Below are positions 55,490-63,877 of a stretch of DNA of 64,000 nt, piece by piece. Both the position numbers and the translations under genes were made by a program. The stretch lies in NCBI GenBank assembly GCA_965657085.1, contig CBFHND010000003.1, positions 157,356 through 221,355 on the forward strand, in the 5' to 3' direction. How positions within the stretch are numbered: position 1 is the stretch's first letter; the number at the start of each line of letters is the position of its first letter. The notes under the pieces are model-generated. The model ran no database searches. It saw only the letters and a program-made list of their open reading frames with translations, and was not told where the DNA came from. The DNA is from CBFHND01 sp965657085 (GTDB lineage: Bacteria > Pseudomonadota > Alphaproteobacteria > Rhodobacterales > Rhodobacteraceae).

Positions 55490-56959
55490 CTAGCCGCCCA
55501 TCCGGCTTTCGATACGCTCGACAATGCGCACCGGAACCATCGGTTCGGCCAGCCGCGCCAACACGCGCGCCTTGGCCTCTTGCGGCATCTGCGTGCTGGC
55601 CTCGACAAAGGCCACGAGCCGCGCGCGCCGCTCCTCGCTCAGCTCAAGCATCTCCGGGGCAACCACCGTCTCGGCGGCCCCTTCCTCGGACCGGCGCAAC
55701 GGCTTGACCGCAATGCCCGCCCCCAGAAGCGGCGAACGGGCCTCGACCACCTCGCGACCGGCAAGCCCTTCGCCCCGCACAAGGATATCATCACCCTGAC
55801 GGCGCAACAGCTGGACCGCGATCGCCTCCAGCCGGTTGTCATCACCCAGAACCAGCACCGTGCCGGACGACGCATCCCGCGCCGAGGACGGCAGGCGCAC
55901 CACCCGCTCCAACGCCGGCTCTTCAACCTCCAGCGTCACGAAATCACCGGGCTTGAACCCGCGTGCGTTGTCCAGTCCGGCAAACAGCAACCGCCCCGTC
56001 TGCCCCTCGCCGGCATCCGCCGATGCGCGACTGATCCGGCCATGGGCCTGCAGATCAATGCCCGCCACGTCCAGTGTCGCCGTCACCGGCGCCGTGATCA
56101 AACGGCCCTCTGCGTCCAGCAGCCGCACATATTGCGCCGTGGACACCCGCGCCGACACTTCCAACGCCGATGGATCAATGAGGTCGGCCAGCTTTTCATT
56201 GCTCGACACCAGCCGCCCAAGGGCGAGGTTCGTGGCCGACAGTGTGCCATCAAAGGGCGCGATGAGCGTGGTGTCATCGAACCGGCGCTCGGCCTCGGCC
56301 AGCGTGATCTGCGTCCGCGACAAACGTGTTCTGGCCAGATCGATGCGCGCCTCGGCCTGCGTCACCGCCTGCCGGCGTGACAGAACCGCCTGCCGTGCAC
56401 TGGATGCCGCCAGTTCGGCGACTTCCACCGCCGCTGCCGTGCCGACGCCCCGCTCGGCCAGATCAACCTGCCGCTGGAACGCGCGCTCTTGCAAATTCGC
56501 CTGATCCTGTGCCGCCGCCTCTTCGTCGCGGGCCAACCCGATGCTGCGTTCGGCATCGCGCAGTTCGGCCTCGGCATCGGCCAGATCGGCCCGCGTACGG
56601 TCCAGCACGGCCTGCGCATCGGCCGGGTCGATCCGCACCAGCACATCACCCGCGCGCACGTCGCCGCCATCCTCGAAACTCGGGGCCATCTCGACCACAC
56701 GGCCGCCTGCCGCCGCACGCAATTCCAGCGATCGGCGCGACTGAACCTCGCCAAAGGTTTCCAGAATGGGCGTCACGGTGGCTTCGGTCGCGGTGATCAC
56801 GTTGACGGCAAAGGTGCGCTCGCGCGCAGGTGGTGCCTGTTGTTCGCGCGACATGCGTTCATCCACGGCACCCCGAATGAGGCTCCCGGCATAGCCCACC
56901 AGCCCCAGCGTCAGTGCCGTCAGAAAAACCCCCAAAAGGCTTCTCATTAAAAACCGCAT
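55490..56959 (-). CDS. RND efflux periplasmic adaptor (HlyD/MFP family)
   Basis: 489 residues. An N-terminal membrane or signal segment (MRSLLGVFLTALTLGLVGYAGSLI region) precedes the lipoyl/barrel domain (VNVITATEATVTPILETFGEVQSRRSLELRA). A long coiled coil rich in A, E and R follows, and then the second lipoyl half TLIAPFDGTLSATNLALGRLV. It links the inner-membrane pump to an outer-membrane channel, which is not in the window. Confidence 0.92.
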   Translation of the reverse strand: MRFLMRSLLGVFLTALTLGLVGYAGSLIRGAVDERMSREQQAPPARERTFAVNVITATEATVTPILETFGEVQSRRSLELRAAAGGRVVEMAPSFEDGGDVRAGDVLVRIDPADAQAVLDRTRADLADAEAELRDAERSIGLARDEEAAAQDQANLQERAFQRQVDLAERGVGTAAAVEVAELAASSARQAVLSRRQAVTQAEARIDLARTRLSRTQITLAEAERRFDDTTLIAPFDGTLSATNLALGRLVSSNEKLADLIDPSALEVSARVSTAQYVRLLDAEGRLITAPVTATLDVAGIDLQAHGRISRASADAGEGQTGRLLFAGLDNARGFKPGDFVTLEVEEPALERVVRLPSSARDASSGTVLVLGDDNRLEAIAVQLLRRQGDDILVRGEGLAGREVVEARSPLLGAGIAVKPLRRSEEGAAETVVAPEMLELSEERRARLVAFVEASTQMPQEAKARVLARLAEPMVPVRIVERIESRMGG

Positions 56960-57052
56960 AATTCATGTCCTTCAGGTGCCATCATGCACATGTCTAATCT
57001 AGGCCCCGGCACCGAAATTACCAAACGCATGACCGTGATACGGCGCGCGCGC

Positions 57053-57595
57053 CTACTTCCGTCGATGATGTTCATCCAAACGCGGCAATATTTCGACGAA
57101 ATTGCAGGGACGATGGCGATAATCCAGTTGCAAGGCAAGAATCTCGTCCCACGCGTCCTTGCAGGCCCCCGGACTGCCCGGCAGCGCAAAGAGGTACGTG
57201 CCCATGCGCACACCGCCCGTGGCCCGGCTTTGCACCGCCGATGTGCCGATCTTGTTCATGCTGACGATGGTGAAAACGGTGCCGAAGGCGTCGATTTCCT
57301 TTTCATAGACATCGCGGTGCGCCTCGACCGTGACATCGCGGCCCGTCAGGCCCGTACCACCGGTGCTGATCACCACGTCGATCTGCGCATCGTCGCACCA
57401 TGCGCGCAGCTGGTCCGCGATCTGGTCCCGTTCGTCACGAATGATCTTGCGGTCGGCCACGATATGCCCCGCGCCTTCGATCCGCCCCACCAGCGTATCG
57501 CCCGATTTGTCCTGTGCGATATCGCGCGTGTCGCTGACCGTCAGGACGGCGATGCGGATGGGGATGAAATCCTTGGTCTCGTCGATACGGCTCAT
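57053..57595 (-). CDS. moaB: Molybdenum cofactor biosynthesis protein B
   Basis: 180 residues. The MoaB/Mog fold with IAVLTVSDTRDIAQDKSGDTLVGRIEGAGH, the STGGTGLTGRDVT motif (molybdopterin adenylylation site) and ALPGSPGACKDAWDEIL. Adenylates molybdopterin before Mo insertion, so it complements the MoeA fusion found 16 kb away. The start overlaps the stop of the LysE-type gene (ATGA). Confidence 0.92.
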   Translation of the reverse strand: MSRIDETKDFIPIRIAVLTVSDTRDIAQDKSGDTLVGRIEGAGHIVADRKIIRDERDQIADQLRAWCDDAQIDVVISTGGTGLTGRDVTVEAHRDVYEKEIDAFGTVFTIVSMNKIGTSAVQSRATGGVRMGTYLFALPGSPGACKDAWDEILALQLDYRHRPCNFVEILPRLDEHHRRK

Positions 57596-58206
57596 GCTTT
57601 CTCCAATATTGCCAGACGCAGGGCCAAAGCGGCAAAGACGCCGCCCGAAATCCAGTCCAGAACGCGGCTACCCCTTGCCAGGCGCGCGCCGATGCCGCTG
57701 GCAAAGACACCGACGCCGCCGTTCACGATCATGCCGCCCACGGCCATGACCCCGCCAAAGATCAGGAACTGGCCCAGGACCGGCCCGGCCTCGGGCACCA
57801 CGAACTGCGGCACGAAGGCCAGAACGAACAGGATCACCTTGGGATTGCTCAGGTTCACGAACAACCCCGTGCGAAAGGCGCGCGCGGCGGTCATCGGCGG
57901 CGCGGTGCCACGTGCCGCGGACCCACCGCGCACCGTTTGCACCGCCAGCCACAACAGGTAGGCCACGCCGATCCACCGGATCACGTCAAACGCGCCCGGC
58001 ACCGCCGCGATCACCGCGCCAAGGCCCAGACCCGCCAGTGCCGTGTGCACCATCCCGCCCACGGAAATGCCCGCGCTGGCCGCCACCGCTGCGCGCGGCC
58101 CACTGCGCAATCCCTGACCAAGGCAGAACATCATGTCCGCCCCCGGCGTCAGGTTCAGCGCCAGCGCCGCGGGCACAAACGCCGCGAGGGCCACGGGATC
58201 GATCAT
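57592..58206 (-). CDS. LysE-family translocator
   Basis: 204 residues from the ATG at 58206 (MIDPVALAAFVPAALALNLTPGADMMFCLGQ). NLTPGADMM is the family motif, along with about six hydrophobic segments and GLFVNLSNPKVILFVLAFVPQFV. Amino-acid or metabolite exporter; the substrate is unknown. Overlaps the metallophosphoesterase gene before it and moaB after it. Confidence 0.9.
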   Translation of the reverse strand: MIDPVALAAFVPAALALNLTPGADMMFCLGQGLRSGPRAAVAASAGISVGGMVHTALAGLGLGAVIAAVPGAFDVIRWIGVAYLLWLAVQTVRGGSAARGTAPPMTAARAFRTGLFVNLSNPKVILFVLAFVPQFVVPEAGPVLGQFLIFGGVMAVGGMIVNGGVGVFASGIGARLARGSRVLDWISGGVFAALALRLAILEKA

Positions 58207-58799
58207 GCGCCCACCTCGAACCAGTTGACCGTGGGGCCAAGGTTGACCACCCGGCTTGCACCGATATGCCCCTCCTGCCCCCAGCAATCGTGGATATGCC
58301 CGCACAGGACCAGTGGCGGTGCCGCCCGCTCGATCGCGCGGCGCACGGCGGTCGACCCCACGGACAGGCCGGTGCTGGTCACATCGACCACGCCCTTGGG
58401 CGGTGAATGGGTGATGAAGATGTCCGCACCTTCGAACGCCGCAAGCATCGCACCCGCCTCCGCCTCGCTCAGATCGCATGACCAGTCGCCAAAAGGCGTC
58501 TCCGGCACGCCGTAGCCCAGCCCGAAAAGGCGCAGACCCTCGACCTCGACCCCCTGCCCGTGCAGAACCGTGGCGCGGGGGGCCGCGTCGCGCAGCTCGT
58601 CCACGCTTTCGGCGTTGCCGGGCACCAGCACCATCGGCGCCCTGATCCCGTCCAGCAGCGCCATCGCGCCCTCCAGGTCATACCGCCCGTTGCAATAGTC
58701 CCCGGCCCCGATCACCAGATCGGCCTCGGCACTGGCCGCCACCAGATCGGCGGCCCGTGCACGCGCATGGTGCAGATCGGAAAAGGCCAGAACCTTCAT
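58203..58799 (-). CDS. Metallophosphoesterase
   Basis: 198 residues. Calcineurin-like motifs in order: DLHHARARAADL, GAGDYCNGRY, VPGNAES, ITHSPPKGVVD and CGHIHDCWG. All five metal-binding blocks are present, so it should be an active phosphodiesterase or phosphatase, with an unknown substrate. Its ATG overlaps the uracil-DNA glycosylase stop. Confidence 0.9.
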   Translation of the reverse strand: MKVLAFSDLHHARARAADLVAASAEADLVIGAGDYCNGRYDLEGAMALLDGIRAPMVLVPGNAESVDELRDAAPRATVLHGQGVEVEGLRLFGLGYGVPETPFGDWSCDLSEAEAGAMLAAFEGADIFITHSPPKGVVDVTSTGLSVGSTAVRRAIERAAPPLVLCGHIHDCWGQEGHIGASRVVNLGPTVNWFEVGA

Positions 58800-59602
58800 G
58801 CCCGCAACCGCGCCTTGAGGCTCAAAAGGTCCGCCCAGGCCTCGCGCTTGGCCGCCGGGTTGCGCAACAGGTACGCGGGGTGAAACATCGGCAAGGCAGG
58901 CTTGCCACAGGCTTCGGTCCAGTCCCCGCGCAGCCGGGTGATGCCCCGCTTGCCCAGAAGCGCCTGCGCGCTCACATTGCCCATGATGACCAGCACGTCA
59001 GGCTCGGCCAATGCGATGTGGCGTTCCAGAAACGGCTTCATCATCGCGATCTCGTCGGGCTTGGGTTCGCGGTTCTGGGGCGGCCGCCAGGGCAAGACGT
59101 TGGTGATATAAAGCCCCGCATCCTCGCGCGTCCGGCCCCGGCCAATGGCATCGAACATCGCGTCCAGCAATTGCCCCGCCGCGCCCACGAAAGGCTTGCC
59201 TTCGCGGTCCTCGTCACGCCCCGGTGCCTCGCCCACAACCATCACCCGCGCACCCGCCATGCCATCGCTGAACACCAGATTGCGCGCACCCTTCTTCAGA
59301 TCGCAATGCTCGAACGCCTCCATCGCCGCGCGCAGATCGGCCAGCGTGGCAGCGCCCGCCGCGGCCCTTTCGGCCAACGCGACCGCATCCACCTTCGGCG
59401 CAGCGGGCGGTACAGGGGGCGCGGCCCCTTTGGCGTCGGGCTTGGCGGTTGCCGCCGCGGGCTTGGCCATGGCCGCAGGTTTGGGTTGCACCGCAGGCAG
59501 CTCGTACCGGTTGATCGGCGCATCCGCGATGCACTCGTCCACGCCCAGTTCCACCTGCCAGGCCAAAAGCGCGATCGCGTCGGAGAATCCCATGTCGTTC
59601 AT
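58796..59602 (-). CDS. Uracil-DNA glycosylase of the family 4 type, lacking Fe-S cysteines
   Basis: 268 residues from the ATG at 59602 (MNDMGFSDAIALLAWQVE). Motif A is VGEAPGRDEDREGKPFVG and motif B is MFHPAYLLRNP, both family 4. The usual CxxC of the 4Fe-4S cluster is reduced to FEHCDLKKG (one Cys), and the later KCRPP and cysteine sites read VLPWRPPQNR and EIAMMKPF. An Ala/Pro-rich linker (residues about 35-65) precedes the catalytic part. It starts base excision repair of uracil in DNA. First of four overlapping genes. Confidence 0.9.
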   Translation of the reverse strand: MNDMGFSDAIALLAWQVELGVDECIADAPINRYELPAVQPKPAAMAKPAAATAKPDAKGAAPPVPPAAPKVDAVALAERAAAGAATLADLRAAMEAFEHCDLKKGARNLVFSDGMAGARVMVVGEAPGRDEDREGKPFVGAAGQLLDAMFDAIGRGRTREDAGLYITNVLPWRPPQNREPKPDEIAMMKPFLERHIALAEPDVLVIMGNVSAQALLGKRGITRLRGDWTEACGKPALPMFHPAYLLRNPAAKREAWADLLSLKARLRA

Positions 59603-59721
59603 CGCGCACAGGCTACTCCCCCGCCGCACCCGCCACAATGGCCCCCGCACATGCCCAACGCTACCGCTTGCCGCAGCACCCGGCCCTGCCTATAACCCCT
59701 GCAAACCAGCCGGAGCCGCCC

Positions 59722-60663
59722 ATGACCTTTGCCCACCGCCACCTTCTGGGGATCGAACAGCTGCGGCCCGACGAAATCACCACATTGCTGGACCTCGCCG
59801 ACGACTACGTGACGCTGAACCGCACGGCCAACAAACACTCCGACACGCTGGCGGGGCTGACGCAGATCAACATGTTCTTCGAAAACTCCACCCGCACACA
59901 GGCCAGCTTTGAAATTGCAGGCAAGCGGCTGGGGGCGGACGTGATGAACATGGCCATGCAGGCCAGTTCGATCAAAAAGGGCGAAACCCTGATCGACACG
60001 GCCATGACGCTCAATGCCATGCACCCCGACCTGCTGGTGGTGCGCCACCCGCAATCGGGTGCGGTGGACCTTTTGGCGCAAAAGGTGAACTGCGCGGTGC
60101 TGAACGCGGGCGACGGCCGCCACGAACATCCCACGCAGGCGCTTCTGGATGCGCTGACGATCCGGCGCGCCAAGGGGCGTCTGCACCGCCTGTCCATCGC
60201 CATTTGCGGCGATATCGCCCATTCCCGCGTGGCCCGGTCCAACATCATGCTGCTGGGGAAGATGGAAAACCGCATCCGCCTGATCGGCCCGCCCACCCTG
60301 ATGCCCAGCCAGATCGACGCATTCGGCGTCGAGGTCTTTGACGACATGGCCGAGGGGCTGCGCGACGTGGACGTGGTGATGATGCTGCGCCTTCAAAAGG
60401 AGCGCATGGACGGCGGCTTCATCCCCTCCGAACGCGAATACTACCACCGCTTCGGGCTGGACGCGGAAAAGCTGGCGCACGCCAAACCCGACGCCATCGT
60501 CATGCACCCCGGCCCGATGAACCGGGGCGTGGAAATCGACGGCACGCTGGCCGACGACATCAACCGCAGCGTCATTCAGGAACAGGTGGAAATGGGCGTG
60601 GCCGTGCGCATGGCCGCGATGGACCTGCTGGCACAGAACCTGCGCGCCACCCGCGCCGCGTGA
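59722..60663 (+). CDS. pyrB: Aspartate carbamoyltransferase catalytic subunit
   Basis: Second step of pyrimidine synthesis. 313 residues from the ATG at 59722 (MTFAHRHLLGIEQL). FENSTRTQASFE carries the carbamoyl phosphate loop STRT (56-59), and HEHPTQALLD and HPGPMNRGVEI complete the site. No pyrI is beside it and the protein has no N-terminal extension. A dihydroorotase homologue follows 1.3 kb downstream, with a small gene and a remnant between. Confidence 0.96.
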   Translation: MTFAHRHLLGIEQLRPDEITTLLDLADDYVTLNRTANKHSDTLAGLTQINMFFENSTRTQASFEIAGKRLGADVMNMAMQASSIKKGETLIDTAMTLNAMHPDLLVVRHPQSGAVDLLAQKVNCAVLNAGDGRHEHPTQALLDALTIRRAKGRLHRLSIAICGDIAHSRVARSNIMLLGKMENRIRLIGPPTLMPSQIDAFGVEVFDDMAEGLRDVDVVMMLRLQKERMDGGFIPSEREYYHRFGLDAEKLAHAKPDAIVMHPGPMNRGVEIDGTLADDINRSVIQEQVEMGVAVRMAAMDLLAQNLRATRAA

Positions 60664-60799
60664 CGCGGACAAAAGCGATCCATGCGCAGGTATCCCAATC
60701 ACGGCAGCAATCGCAAAAGCCGACACGCCTTGGCTTTGAAAAATTGGACGATCCACGCCATATCTACGGACTGATGCGGCAGGTACAGAAAGGCACGAC

Positions 60800-61348
60800 A
60801 TGACCCAGAAAATGGAGGTCGCCGCAGGCGAGATCGGCGTGGCCCGTGTCTTTGCCGTGGACCTGCCCGATGCCGCCGCCCGCGACGCCTTCGTGGCGGC
60901 CACCGATGATCACGCGGTCAAGGACGCGCTTGGCACCTCCTTTCTGGACATCGACTATGTCGAACACTTCAACCTGTCGGATCTGGGCGACATGGGCCTG
61001 ACGGAATACCTCAACGAAGGCTGGGGCATCCCCATGGAACAGCTCGATCCGATGCGCAGCCAGCTTGCGGCCATCGACGGCTCGGTGCTGCTTGTTGGCT
61101 CGCGGGCCTTTGGCGGCTTTGCCAAATCGCTGACAATCGCACCACCCCTGCGCCACGTGGCCACCTTTGTTGAGGAAGCCCCGCCGGTGGTGTTCGAAGA
61201 CCTGCCCTCGGAAGCTGCCGAACCTTACAGCGGCACCCCCGCCCCCGCGCGCAAACCGGCGTCCGACGCGGCCATCCTGGGCCGCGTGGCAACCGTGGCC
61301 CTGCTGGTGATCTTTCTGATCACCGCCCTCGTCATCTGGATCGCCTGA
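60800..61348 (+). CDS. Tail-anchored protein of unknown function in the pyrB-pyrC region
   Basis: 182 residues. A soluble part (VARVFAVDLPDAAARDAFVAATDDHAVKDALG, then a beta-rich stretch) ends in one C-terminal membrane segment (VATVALLVIFLITALVIWIA). No family recognised. The same position between pyrB and pyrC is, to my memory, seen in several Rhodobacterales, which suggests a link, perhaps to enzyme placement at the membrane. Confidence 0.7.
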   Translation: MTQKMEVAAGEIGVARVFAVDLPDAAARDAFVAATDDHAVKDALGTSFLDIDYVEHFNLSDLGDMGLTEYLNEGWGIPMEQLDPMRSQLAAIDGSVLLVGSRAFGGFAKSLTIAPPLRHVATFVEEAPPVVFEDLPSEAAEPYSGTPAPARKPASDAAILGRVATVALLVIFLITALVIWIA

Positions 61349-61958
61349 GGGCCGCGGCTGCCAAAACAGCCAGCCGTGGTACGTCCATATCCTCCCCAAA
61401 AGACCAGCGTAAAAACCGTTCGCTTGCCTAGCACCCCTATCCAAGCACGTGGAGCGCTACCATGGACGTACAGAACGCCCATCCGGCCCGGGTGGCACGC
61501 ATGACGGCACCTACGTGCAGGACTACGAAGTCGTCGCGGGGTCCGGCACTCTGGATGAATGCAACGGGGCGATGGTCGACGGGCAGTATGTCTATTTCGC
61601 AACCGATGATTTTCCGTTCTTCCCGCGGTGTTTCAAAGGCACGGTGTCGAACGACTTTATCGGTGGACGCTGATACGCAGGCCGCTACCGCGTCAAACAA
61701 ATCTTGGCGGCAGCGAAACTGCGGCAATGGACAGACACGTGCGACGGTCCTGAAAGGACACGGAGCGCTTTTGCTTGTGGCTGGGTCTGTCTGCCCCGAG
61801 GCCTGAACCGACATCCGGACCCGGCCTTGGCAACCACACGGCCTGTTGGCCAAACGCGGAACGCTCCGCTAAACCCACCATTTCGCGCCAACGCCCGAAA
61901 TACTGGACAACTTCGCCCCGTTCCCCCAAAAGCAGGCGCAACAGCCACGAGGGGCCCC
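61349..61958. other. Non-coding region with a gene remnant
   Basis: About 610 bases lie between two intact genes. They hold the YHYH-protein remnant (61449-61673) and then about 285 bases with no supported gene. The later part (from 61690) has no conserved frame and looks decayed. Confidence 0.6.
61449..61673 (+). pseudogene. Remnant of a YHYH-domain protein (C-terminal part)
   Basis: A 74-codon frame ends HDGTYVQDYEVVAGSGTLDE, then CNGAMVDGQYVYFATDDFPF and FPRCFKGTVSNDF. This is the closing part of secreted YHYH-domain proteins, including D-E-C-N-G and F-P-F-F-P-R-C. The preceding ~200 residues, including the YHYH motif, are missing, and the N-terminal 16 residues read as unrelated. So this is a decayed gene. 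Confidence 0.7.
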
Positions 61959-63254
61959 ATGTCCAAGACCCTGTTCACCAACGCCCACCTGATTGACCCC
62001 GAAGCAGGCACCATCACCGTCGGCGGCCTTCTGGTCGAAGATGGAAAAGTTAAAGAAGTATTAACGCAACCCATTGAAAACAAGGAAATGTTTCGCGCGC
62101 GAAACATCGTGGACTGCGGGCTGCGACACCTGGCACCCGGCATCGTGGACATCGGGGTCAAGGTCTGCGAACCCGGCGAGCGTCATAAGGAAAGCTTTCG
62201 CAGCGCGGGGCAAGCCGCTGCCGCCGGCGGCGTGACCACCATCGTCACCCGCCCCGACACCGCCCCCGACATCGACAATCCCGAAACGCTGGAATTCGTC
62301 ATCCGTCGCGCCCGCGAGGCGGCCCCGGTGCACGTGCACCCCATGGCGGCCCTGACCAAGGGACGCGCAGGCCGCGAGATGACCGAGATCGGTTTCCTGC
62401 AGGACGCAGGTGCCGTGGCCTTCACCGATTGCGACAACGTGGTCACCGACACCAAGGTGTTCAGCCGCGCGCTGACCTACGCGCGCAGCCTTGGCGCGCT
62501 GGTCATAGCCCATGTGCAGGACCCGGGGCTGAGCGCAGGCGCTGCGGTGACCTCGGGCAAGTTCGCCTCGCTGCGCGGCCTGCCCGGCGTCACGCCCATG
62601 GCCGAGCGCATGGCACTGGACCGTGACATCGCGCTGATCGAGATGACCGGCGCGCGCTATCACGCCGACCAGATCACCACCGCACGCGCCCTGCCCGCGC
62701 TGGAACGCGCCAAGGCCAATGGCCTCGACATCACTGCGGGGACCTCGATCCACCACCTGACGCTCAATGCGCTGGACGTGGCCGACTACCGCACCTTCTT
62801 CAAGATCAAGCCGCCCCTGCGCGACGAGGCCGACCGCGTGGCCGTGGCCGAAGCCGTGGCCGCGGGCCTTATCGATGTGATCAGTTCGATGCACACCCCG
62901 CAGGACGAGGAAAGCAAGCGCCTGCCCTTCGAGGAAGCCGCCAGCGGGGCCGTGGCCCTCGAGACGTTCCTGCCCGCCGCGATGCGCCTTTACCACGCCG
63001 GGCTGATCGACCTGCCGCAGCTGTGGCGGGCGATGTCGCTGAACCCGGCCAAGCGTCTGGGCCTGCCGTCCGGGCGGCTTGCCGTGGGCGCGCCTGCGGA
63101 TCTTGTGCTGTTCGATGCCGACGCACCCTTCGTGATGGACCGCACCACCCTGCGATCAAAGTCGCGCAACACGCCGTTTGACGGGCAGCGGATGCAGGGT
63201 AAGGTTCTGGCCACATATGTGGACGGGACCTGCGTGTTCCGGGAAGGGGATTAA
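61959..63254 (+). CDS. pyrC: Dihydroorotase homologue, probably non-catalytic
   Basis: 431 residues from the ATG at 61959 (MSKTLFTNAHLIDPEAGTI). It has the amidohydrolase layout of class I dihydroorotase, but the metal motif (normally D-x-H-x-H) reads VDIGVKV (63-69) and the catalytic D-H-A-P-H region reads SSMHTPQ. One histidine pair region (AHVQDPGL and SIHHLTLN) is kept. Such pseudo-dihydroorotases sit next to pyrB in other proteobacteria and stabilise the aspartate carbamoyltransferase. Catalytic pyrC must be elsewhere. Confidence 0.88.
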   Translation: MSKTLFTNAHLIDPEAGTITVGGLLVEDGKVKEVLTQPIENKEMFRARNIVDCGLRHLAPGIVDIGVKVCEPGERHKESFRSAGQAAAAGGVTTIVTRPDTAPDIDNPETLEFVIRRAREAAPVHVHPMAALTKGRAGREMTEIGFLQDAGAVAFTDCDNVVTDTKVFSRALTYARSLGALVIAHVQDPGLSAGAAVTSGKFASLRGLPGVTPMAERMALDRDIALIEMTGARYHADQITTARALPALERAKANGLDITAGTSIHHLTLNALDVADYRTFFKIKPPLRDEADRVAVAEAVAAGLIDVISSMHTPQDEESKRLPFEEAASGAVALETFLPAAMRLYHAGLIDLPQLWRAMSLNPAKRLGLPSGRLAVGAPADLVLFDADAPFVMDRTTLRSKSRNTPFDGQRMQGKVLATYVDGTCVFREGD

Positions 63255-63257
63255 GCC

Positions 63258-63869
63258 ATGCCGTTGATCGACAGCAGTTGGATGGTGCTGATGGTCTGGG
63301 CCATCGTGGGGTATGGCCTTGGGTCCATTCCCTTCGGCATGATCGTGTCGCGGCTGATGGGCCTGGGCAACCTGCGCAACATCGGATCGGGCAACATCGG
63401 CGCGACCAACGTCTTGCGCACAGGCAGCAAACCCGCAGCGGCCCTGACCCTGCTGCTGGACGGTGGCAAGGGCGTGGTCGCAGTCCTGCTGGCGCGCGCA
63501 ATCTCGGGCGAGGACGCGGCACAAATCGCGGCCCTCATGGCCATGATCGGGCACTGCTATCCGGTGTGGCTGCGGTTCAACGGCGGCAAGGGCGTGGCGA
63601 CGTTCCTGGGCCTGATGCTCGCGCTGGCATGGCCCGTGGGCGTGGGCAGCTGCGTCGCGTGGCTCATGGGGGCCGCGGTCAGCCGCATTTCGTCCGTAGG
63701 TGCCTTGGTCGCCGCAGCGTCCTCGACTTTCCTCATGTTCTTCACGTCCAATGGACAATACCTGGTTCTGGGGGCGCTTTTGACCTTGCTGATCTACTGG
63801 CGTCACCGCGCCAACATCAAACGCATCCGCACAGGAGCAGAACCCCGGATCGGATCGAAAACAGTGTGA
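63258..63869 (+). CDS. plsY: Glycerol-3-phosphate acyltransferase (acyl-phosphate type)
   Basis: First acylation in phospholipid synthesis, using acyl-phosphate. 203 residues, about five membrane segments. YGLGSIPFGMIVSRLMG, GSGNIGATNVLRTGSKPAAALTLLLDGGKG and RFNGGKGVATFLG are the PlsY signature loops. It begins a few bases after the pyrC homologue. Confidence 0.95.
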   Translation: MPLIDSSWMVLMVWAIVGYGLGSIPFGMIVSRLMGLGNLRNIGSGNIGATNVLRTGSKPAAALTLLLDGGKGVVAVLLARAISGEDAAQIAALMAMIGHCYPVWLRFNGGKGVATFLGLMLALAWPVGVGSCVAWLMGAAVSRISSVGALVAAASSTFLMFFTSNGQYLVLGALLTLLIYWRHRANIKRIRTGAEPRIGSKTV

Positions 63870-63877
63870 AACTGACC

